Assembly (NCBI GenBank): GCA_018064565.1
Contig: JAGHVA010000086.1
Location: 1-10,665, forward strand
Direction: 5' to 3'
DNA from: Candidatus Colimorpha onthohippi
GTDB taxonomy: Bacteria > Bacteroidota > Bacteroidia > Bacteroidales > P3
Length of the DNA stretch: 10,665 nucleotides
A model generated the notes under the pieces. It was not told the DNA's origin. It did no database searches and saw nothing but the letters and a program-made list of their open reading frames with translations. Positions 6,422 to 10,665 of the stretch are shown piece after piece (position 1 is the first letter of the stretch; the number at the start of each line of letters is the position of its first letter). The translations under genes and the position numbers were made by a program.

Positions 6422-9400
6422 ATGAAAAAGTGGATTAAGATTACCCTTATCTCTTTGGGGTCGTTGGTGGCTCTGTTGTTGGTTGTTTTTGCTGTAGCAT
6501 GTTGGCTGATATTTACGCCAGCGCAGCTTACCAAGATAGTAAACAATCTCTCTAACCGTTATGTAACTTGCGATACGCATTTTGGTAGTGTCAATCTCAC
6601 GCTTTTCAAGACTTTTCCCGATGCGGGGGTGGATATTCACGATGTGTGGATGGTCAATCCTATTCAAGGTGCCCCTTCTGATACAGTGGCTTATATTCAT
6701 GATTTGGTGGTGGGAGTTGATATCCGTGAGTTTATCAAAAATGGTAATATCGTTGTGCGCAAAATCTGTTTGGATGGTGTGGATGCTAATTTATTCACCT
6801 CTTCAGAAGGTCAACATAATTTTGATGTCATAGCCTTGGCAGATTCGTCTCAGTTGTCCGATACTACGGCGTTTCGTCTGCCAGAGGAGGTCAGTCTCAA
6901 TAGTATCAAATTGGACAAGGTTAATGGTAGTTATACCGACAACCAATTGGGGGTGAGAGCAAGTCTCGAAGACCTTGAGATGGATCTTTCTGGGTCGCTG
7001 TTAGGCGAAAGTATTGACGCGTCGCTTTTGATGAATATAAAAAAAATCTGCTACACACAGCAAGATTCCGTTGGTGCTGATTTTATTGATTGTGAGGCTT
7101 CGGATGTCTCGGTCGATGTTTCATCAGATGGGTCGTTCAATAATTTGCAGGGTAGGTTGCAGCTGTCGTTGCCTAAAGGCCAATTTAGTATGCAAGGTGT
7201 TGCGTATGTCAACGATGCCTTGGCTTCCAGTAGCGACGATTTACTGTCCATCGATATCCCCTTTAACTATAGCAACGGTTCTTTGTCGGTAGATGGTGCT
7301 CAGTTAGGTCTTGACCAGTTGAAACTTTCGCTTACCGGCAGACTTCAAGCATCGTCCGATGTCAGTTATCCCAGCCTTTTAGATGCCGACTTCTCGGTGT
7401 CAAAGGTGTCGGTTCAGGACTTGTTGCCCTATCTGCCTCCGCAGTTTGCTGGTTTTTGTAGCAACATGACTATTAAGGGTGATGTGGCTCTCAGCGGTCA
7501 TGTTGAGGGTGGTGTAGGTGATACCAATGTGAATGTGTCATATATCGGTTGTGATTTGATGGTTCAGGATGGCAGTTTTGCCGATATGTCTATGCTCCCC
7601 AAACCACTACGCAACATATCCGCCGATGTCTCAGCTCAACTATATTTAGACAGCAGCGCTACGTCGGTTGTCAATGTACGAGGTTTGTCGGCAACTATGG
7701 GTAGCAGTAAGGTCAACCTCGAAGGCTCTCTCTCTGACGTGCTTGGTCAGATGAATCTCGATGTGAGGGGTACAGGCAGTTTGCAGATGGTGGATGTCAT
7801 GTCGTTTATCCCTGATACGATGCCACTCGATGTGCGGGGAACTGCACAGCTAAAACTTTCAGCTAAGGCTACTATCGACCAACTCTCGCAGTTAGATCTA
7901 AATCATATCAAATTGGAGAGTAACATCGATTTTAATCAGTTGGATGTCGCTTACGGTGATATCCATGCAATTTCGCCTGCGTTACATCTCAATCTGCATA
8001 CTTCGGCACAACGTCCCGTTGCAGACAAACATTGTGTGGTGGCTGCCGCTTTGTTGAGCGACAACCTGCAACTCAAAATGCCGTCTAATCAGGTGGATGC
8101 GAAACTTACTGGTACACAGTTGGCTGTCAATCTGCCTGACTTCTCCAATTTGGACAAGCCTATTGCGGCTGCATTCAAGTTGGTCATGGAGCGTACAAAT
8201 GTTGGGGTGGATTCTATAGGAATGGATGCCGAGCAGTTAGAGTTGAATGGCTCAGTTCGGTATGACGCATCACAAAATGATTTGATTGCATCCATCAATC
8301 CCAACCTGTCAGTTACATTGGGGCGTACACTGTTTTTTATGCCTGATATGCCTGAAGCACTGCGTATGTCTTCGATGGCATTCGATTATAAACCAGGAAG
8401 CTGTAGGTTGAACGATTTCAATCTGCACTGGGGTGAGTCTGATTATCATTTATCTGGATCGGTTTTGAACCTTGAGGATTGGCTGGCGCATAAATCTGTA
8501 TTAAAAGCCGATATCTCGTTGCAGTCAAACTATTCCGACATAGATCAGTTGCTGTCGCTTATCAGTGGCATGGGAAGTGATCCAGACACTATCGAACAGA
8601 TGCGTCGCGAAGATGATGTGCCTGCAGATGCAGCCCCATTTATAGTACCGCGCGATGTGGATGTAACACTTCACACGAATGTTAAGAGTTGTGTGGCATT
8701 TGACAACAAACTCAGTAACCTGGCAGGAAATATCAGCATTCGTGACGGCAAAGCAATTTTAGATCAAGTCGGTTTTGTATGCAAAGCCGCACGCATGCAA
8801 CTCACAGGTATCTACAAGTCGCCCCGACCCAATCATCTCTATCTGGGTGTCGATTTCCATCTGTTGGATATCGATATTGAGGAACTTATTGACATGATTC
8901 CGTATGTAGATACGTTGGTCCCCATGCTTTCATCGTTTTCTGGACAGGCCAATTTCCACTTAGCACTCGAGGGCTATCTGGATGCGAAATATGCGCCAAA
9001 AACCAGCACTTTGTTAGGCTCTGCTGCTATCAGTGGCAAGGAGTTGGTGGTACTCGACAACGAGACATTCGACAAAATTTCATCGCTGTTGATGTTCAAG
9101 AGGAGTACGCGCAACGTGATTGACAGTCTGGATGTAGAGATGACTTTGTTCCGCAACAAGATGGAGGTGTATCCGTTCCTATTCTCGATGGATAAATATC
9201 AAGTGTGTGCATCGGGTATTCACTCGCTTACGGGCAATTATAATTATCATGTTGAACTGCTCAAATCGCCGTTGCCACTTCGTTTGGCTGTCGATGTCAA
9301 AGGTACAATGCCGAATATAGGCATCTCGCTTGGCAAGGTGGTATATAATGAACTCTACAACCCCGCCAAGCAAGACGCCATCAAGCAGCGCACCCTCGAA

Positions 9401-9445
9401 ATCAAAAAAATGGTTCGTGAGGCCTTAGAAAGCAACGTGCGCTGA
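6422..9445 (+). CDS. AsmA family protein, membrane-anchored
   Basis: A 1007-aa protein with one N-terminal membrane segment (about 7-31) and a very long periplasmic body of repeated beta-strand-like segments, the layout of the AsmA/TamB/YhdP group. Members of that group are thought to form hydrophobic grooves that bridge inner and outer membranes for lipid traffic. The N-terminus matches Bacteroidales AsmA proteins: WLIFTPAQLTKIVN, then FGSVNLTLFKTFPDAGVDI and DVWMVNPIQGAPSDTV. Near the C-terminus come FKRSTRNVIDSLDVEMTLFR and VYPFLFSMDKYQVCASG, then NYHVELLKSPLPLRLAVDV, also family-typical. The ending is a charged helix (EIKKMVREALESNVR). The frame is unbroken. It is the last gene of the predicted pyrE transcript and is followed by a strong terminator. 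The exact substrate is unknown, and functional inference rests on the family only. Confidence 0.9.
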   Translation: MKKWIKITLISLGSLVALLLVVFAVACWLIFTPAQLTKIVNNLSNRYVTCDTHFGSVNLTLFKTFPDAGVDIHDVWMVNPIQGAPSDTVAYIHDLVVGVDIREFIKNGNIVVRKICLDGVDANLFTSSEGQHNFDVIALADSSQLSDTTAFRLPEEVSLNSIKLDKVNGSYTDNQLGVRASLEDLEMDLSGSLLGESIDASLLMNIKKICYTQQDSVGADFIDCEASDVSVDVSSDGSFNNLQGRLQLSLPKGQFSMQGVAYVNDALASSSDDLLSIDIPFNYSNGSLSVDGAQLGLDQLKLSLTGRLQASSDVSYPSLLDADFSVSKVSVQDLLPYLPPQFAGFCSNMTIKGDVALSGHVEGGVGDTNVNVSYIGCDLMVQDGSFADMSMLPKPLRNISADVSAQLYLDSSATSVVNVRGLSATMGSSKVNLEGSLSDVLGQMNLDVRGTGSLQMVDVMSFIPDTMPLDVRGTAQLKLSAKATIDQLSQLDLNHIKLESNIDFNQLDVAYGDIHAISPALHLNLHTSAQRPVADKHCVVAAALLSDNLQLKMPSNQVDAKLTGTQLAVNLPDFSNLDKPIAAAFKLVMERTNVGVDSIGMDAEQLELNGSVRYDASQNDLIASINPNLSVTLGRTLFFMPDMPEALRMSSMAFDYKPGSCRLNDFNLHWGESDYHLSGSVLNLEDWLAHKSVLKADISLQSNYSDIDQLLSLISGMGSDPDTIEQMRREDDVPADAAPFIVPRDVDVTLHTNVKSCVAFDNKLSNLAGNISIRDGKAILDQVGFVCKAARMQLTGIYKSPRPNHLYLGVDFHLLDIDIEELIDMIPYVDTLVPMLSSFSGQANFHLALEGYLDAKYAPKTSTLLGSAAISGKELVVLDNETFDKISSLLMFKRSTRNVIDSLDVEMTLFRNKMEVYPFLFSMDKYQVCASGIHSLTGNYNYHVELLKSPLPLRLAVDVKGTMPNIGISLGKVVYNELYNPAKQDAIKQRTLEIKKMVREALESNVR

Positions 9446-9504
9446 TCGCACATGTTGTATTTTTATATTATGATTTTCCCTATTAAGGCATCAAAAAGTG
9501 AATA

Positions 9505-9561
9505 TTGTCTTTCCCTAAAAAAAGTTGACTCGCAAAGTCAACTTTTTCTATGGAAAGACAA
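9505..9561. terminator. Bidirectional intrinsic terminator between asmA and tenA
   Basis: A perfect 12-bp stem (9519-9530 with 9536-9547; loop CGCAA) begins with five A and ends with five T, so each strand has a T-tract after the stem. The hairpin extends outward through two single mismatches: 2 bp (9516-9517 with 9549-9550), then GTCTTTCC (9507-9514) with GGAAAGAC (9552-9559) and two more A-T pairs. It lies 60 bases after the asmA stop and 26 bases after the tenA stop on the other strand, as expected for a shared terminator of convergent genes. Confidence 0.92.
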
Positions 9562-9586
9562 AAGTCGTTTTAACCCGCCCCTTATA

Positions 9587-10231
9587 CTACTCCCCCTTGT
9601 AAGCGTAGTCCCAGAATTGATACTCAAAGTGTACCCCTTCTCGAAACTGACTGGTCATTTCCTTCCGGATTATTACATTCGTATTGCCAGCATACTCATC
9701 AATCAGCGACAGAATATTCGCAACGGATGCCGAGAAGTCCTCATTACCGTATTCGTCTATCCACTCGCGGTAGGGATTGCCCGCATTAACAGCTATGGCC
9801 TTGAGGTGCTTTCCGACCTCGTTGTATATCCAAATACACGGGAGTAACGAGGCGAGTGCGATCTCTTTGCAGCCAGTTTGAATTGCCGCCTCGGTATGAT
9901 CGTTGTACGCTGCTGTAACCTTGGACGGAGAGGCGGAAGCGTCAATGCCAAAACGTGCTATCATCATTTGGTGCATCGCCTTTTCGCCCTCAAGTCCGGC
10001 TTTGGCGAACTCCATAAACATCTGTTTCTGCGAAGCATCACCAATCATATCGGCAAAAGCATACATCTGGCGGCCATAGTTTCCAAGATACAGCTCGTCC
10101 TGTGCAATGTACCGTTTGAACCTTTCGACCGAAAGGGTTCCATCGGCAAGTTCAAGAATAAAGGGATGGTCGATAATGTCGGCATAGATGCCAGAAGCCT
10201 CGGCCCAGGCTTCTTCTGTCCATTTTTTCAT
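9587..10231 (-). CDS. tenA: TenA family aminopyrimidine aminohydrolase (thiaminase II)
   Basis: TenA hydrolyses aminopyrimidine breakdown products of thiamine so that the HMP pyrimidine can be reused for thiamine synthesis; it also cleaves thiamine. The 214-aa, mostly helical product is of family length and holds the residues known from Bacillus subtilis TenA at nearly the same positions: Asp45 and Tyr48 (AQDELYL), Tyr109, the nucleophile Cys132 and Tyr136 (LPCIWIY), Tyr161, and Glu203 (FEYQFWDYAY). It therefore belongs to the cysteine (TenA_C) type. The start is ATG 10231, placed 7 bases after an AAGGAA Shine-Dalgarno sequence that forms part of a TPP riboswitch. It stands alone here, convergent with the asmA transcript, with no other thiamine gene in the window. 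Expression should fall when TPP is plentiful. Confidence 0.95.
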   Translation of the reverse strand: MKKWTEEAWAEASGIYADIIDHPFILELADGTLSVERFKRYIAQDELYLGNYGRQMYAFADMIGDASQKQMFMEFAKAGLEGEKAMHQMMIARFGIDASASPSKVTAAYNDHTEAAIQTGCKEIALASLLPCIWIYNEVGKHLKAIAVNAGNPYREWIDEYGNEDFSASVANILSLIDEYAGNTNVIIRKEMTSQFREGVHFEYQFWDYAYKGE

Positions 10232-10235
10232 GAGT

Positions 10236-10310
10236 AAATTCCTTACGGCGGTATGAACCGCATCAAGTTCTACGGGTCTCTCTCAACAGGTCTTTCCTGT
10301 ACCCCGATTC
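10236..10310 (-). promoter_or_regulatory. TPP riboswitch (THI element) in the tenA leader
   Basis: Read on the - strand, the TPP aptamer core is present: CGGGGUAC, then P3 hairpin ACAGG/CCUGU with loop AAAGA (10300-10286), the J3/2 sequence UUGAGA (10286-10281, usual CUGAGA), GACCCG closing P2, GAACUUGAUG, and P5 hairpin GCGGU/ACCGC with loop UCAU (10261-10248). The conserved tail CGUAAGGAA (10247-10239) follows, and a weak P1 pairs GAAU (10310-10307) with AUUU (10239-10236). The variable P3a arm is missing, so the element is short (75 nt). Its tail AAGGAA (10244-10239) is also the tenA Shine-Dalgarno sequence, which implies control of translation rather than termination. Confidence 0.93.
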
Positions 10311-10315
10311 GCCTG

Positions 10316-10323
10316 CAAAAGTA
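10316..10323 (-). promoter_or_regulatory. Promoter -7 box for tenA
   Basis: On the - strand TACTTTTG matches the Bacteroidota -7 consensus TAnnTTTG exactly and is identical to the pyrE box. The expected start of transcription is about 10309-10311, the first base of riboswitch stem P1. The -33 element is poor: the nearest TTTG (10351-10348) leaves a 24-base spacer, longer than the usual 19 or so. Confidence 0.7.
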
Positions 10324-10515
10324 GCAATTTTTTTTCACATGCTCACACAAAACTTAACCCATACTTTGCTAAAAAAGAAATATCTTCAATCCGTATTAGC
10401 ATGTTTTTAACGAATAACAACTTGATTTACACCAATAGATTTTAAAAAACAGATTTGCCGCACACTTCGAAATAGAAAAATCTCCGTCGGTTCTTCCTTG
10501 GTGTGAACAAAAGGT
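10324..10515. other. Intergenic stretch, no gene seen
   Basis: AT-rich DNA between the tenA promoter and a possible + strand gene. I see no convincing reading frame, tRNA or strong hairpin here. The left end contains the upstream part of the tenA promoter region. A short inverted repeat (AGATTT/AAATCT near 10451-10485) is too weak to name. Confidence 0.5.
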
Positions 10516-10665
10516 ATGCAACCGCCAATTCCGACTGACGCATACTGCTCTTGGCAGAAAGGCTACATTGAAAACACAAATATGCTATACCGTAGATATA
10601 TCCCTTGTGACAAACATTTCGGCGATCACTCTGACGAAGAACTTTTACATATTCAATACAAACTC
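10516..10665 (+). CDS. Possible start of an unidentified gene (cut by window end)
   Basis: The frame beginning at ATG 10516 (second ATG at 10582) stays open for 50 codons to the last base of the window, preceded in frame by a TGA at 10504. The peptide reads MQPPIPTDAYCSWQ at the start; from the second ATG it reads MLYRRYIPCDKHFGDHSDEE and ends HIQYKL. That second part looks protein-like (mixed charged and aromatic residues), and 10582 may be the true start. I do not recognise the family. No good -7/-33 pair precedes it; TACATTG (10564-10570) is only a partial match. Fifty open codons can occur by chance, so this is tentative. Confidence 0.35.
   Translation, partial: MQPPIPTDAYCSWQKGYIENTNMLYRRYIPCDKHFGDHSDEELLHIQYKL

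Noticed and set aside
9452..10237. Two + strand open frames (131 and 119 codons) across 9452-9847 and 9878-10237
   Set aside because: They lie opposite tenA and the terminator hairpin; tenA on the - strand has complete active-site residues, a riboswitch and a promoter.
10484..10546. Imperfect inverted repeat (CGTCGG...CCGACTGACG) before the last open frame
   Set aside because: The pairing is patchy with mismatched spacing; no terminal-repeat or transposase context supports it.
1..10665. A novel defence, mobile or biosynthetic system
   Set aside because: All long genes fall into known housekeeping or envelope families; no repeats array, integrase, transposase, toxin-antitoxin pair or phage gene was seen.

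Overview
The window looks like a chromosomal segment of a member of the Bacteroidales (phylum Bacteroidota). The reasons are the protein families (RecG, MltG, PyrE, Hpt, a long AsmA-like protein and two small lipocalin-like lipoproteins, all resembling Bacteroidales versions) and two good matches to the Bacteroidota -7 promoter box TAnnTTTG, one upstream of pyrE and one upstream of tenA. I cannot place it to genus. There is no mobile element, CRISPR array, tRNA or rRNA, and no multi-gene defence or biosynthetic system that I can see. This is mostly housekeeping DNA with several local oddities.

Left part (1-3695, + strand): the C-terminal 60% of the DNA helicase RecG, then a GNAT acetyltransferase that overlaps the recG end and seems to lack its N-terminal part. 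MltG, an inner-membrane transglycosylase starting at GTG, follows 13 bases later. After a 118-base gap comes a 271-aa lipoprotein with two lipocalin-like GxW units.

Middle part (3741-9445, + strand): a well-formed promoter lies almost on top of the pyrE start codon, so the transcript is probably leaderless. From there five tightly packed genes follow: pyrE, a sulfatase-modifying-factor (FGE-like) gene broken by an apparent one-base deletion near 4645, hpt, a small lipoprotein whose start overlaps the hpt stop, and a 1007-aa AsmA family protein. Two PRPP-dependent phosphoribosyltransferases (pyrimidine synthesis and purine salvage) thus probably share a transcript with three envelope proteins.

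Right part (9505-10665): a long near-perfect hairpin with T-tracts on both strands separates asmA from the convergent gene tenA on the - strand. The tenA leader is a compact TPP riboswitch whose 3' conserved segment contains the tenA Shine-Dalgarno sequence, and its promoter sits so that transcription should begin at the first riboswitch stem. Beyond it is about 190 bases without a recognisable gene, then a possible start of a + strand gene cut by the window end.

Best points for a second look: the truncated GNAT with a degraded acetyl-CoA loop, the frameshifted FGE-like gene, the leaderless pyrE promoter, the riboswitch-tenA arrangement, and an Asp-to-Glu change at the catalytic position of Hpt.
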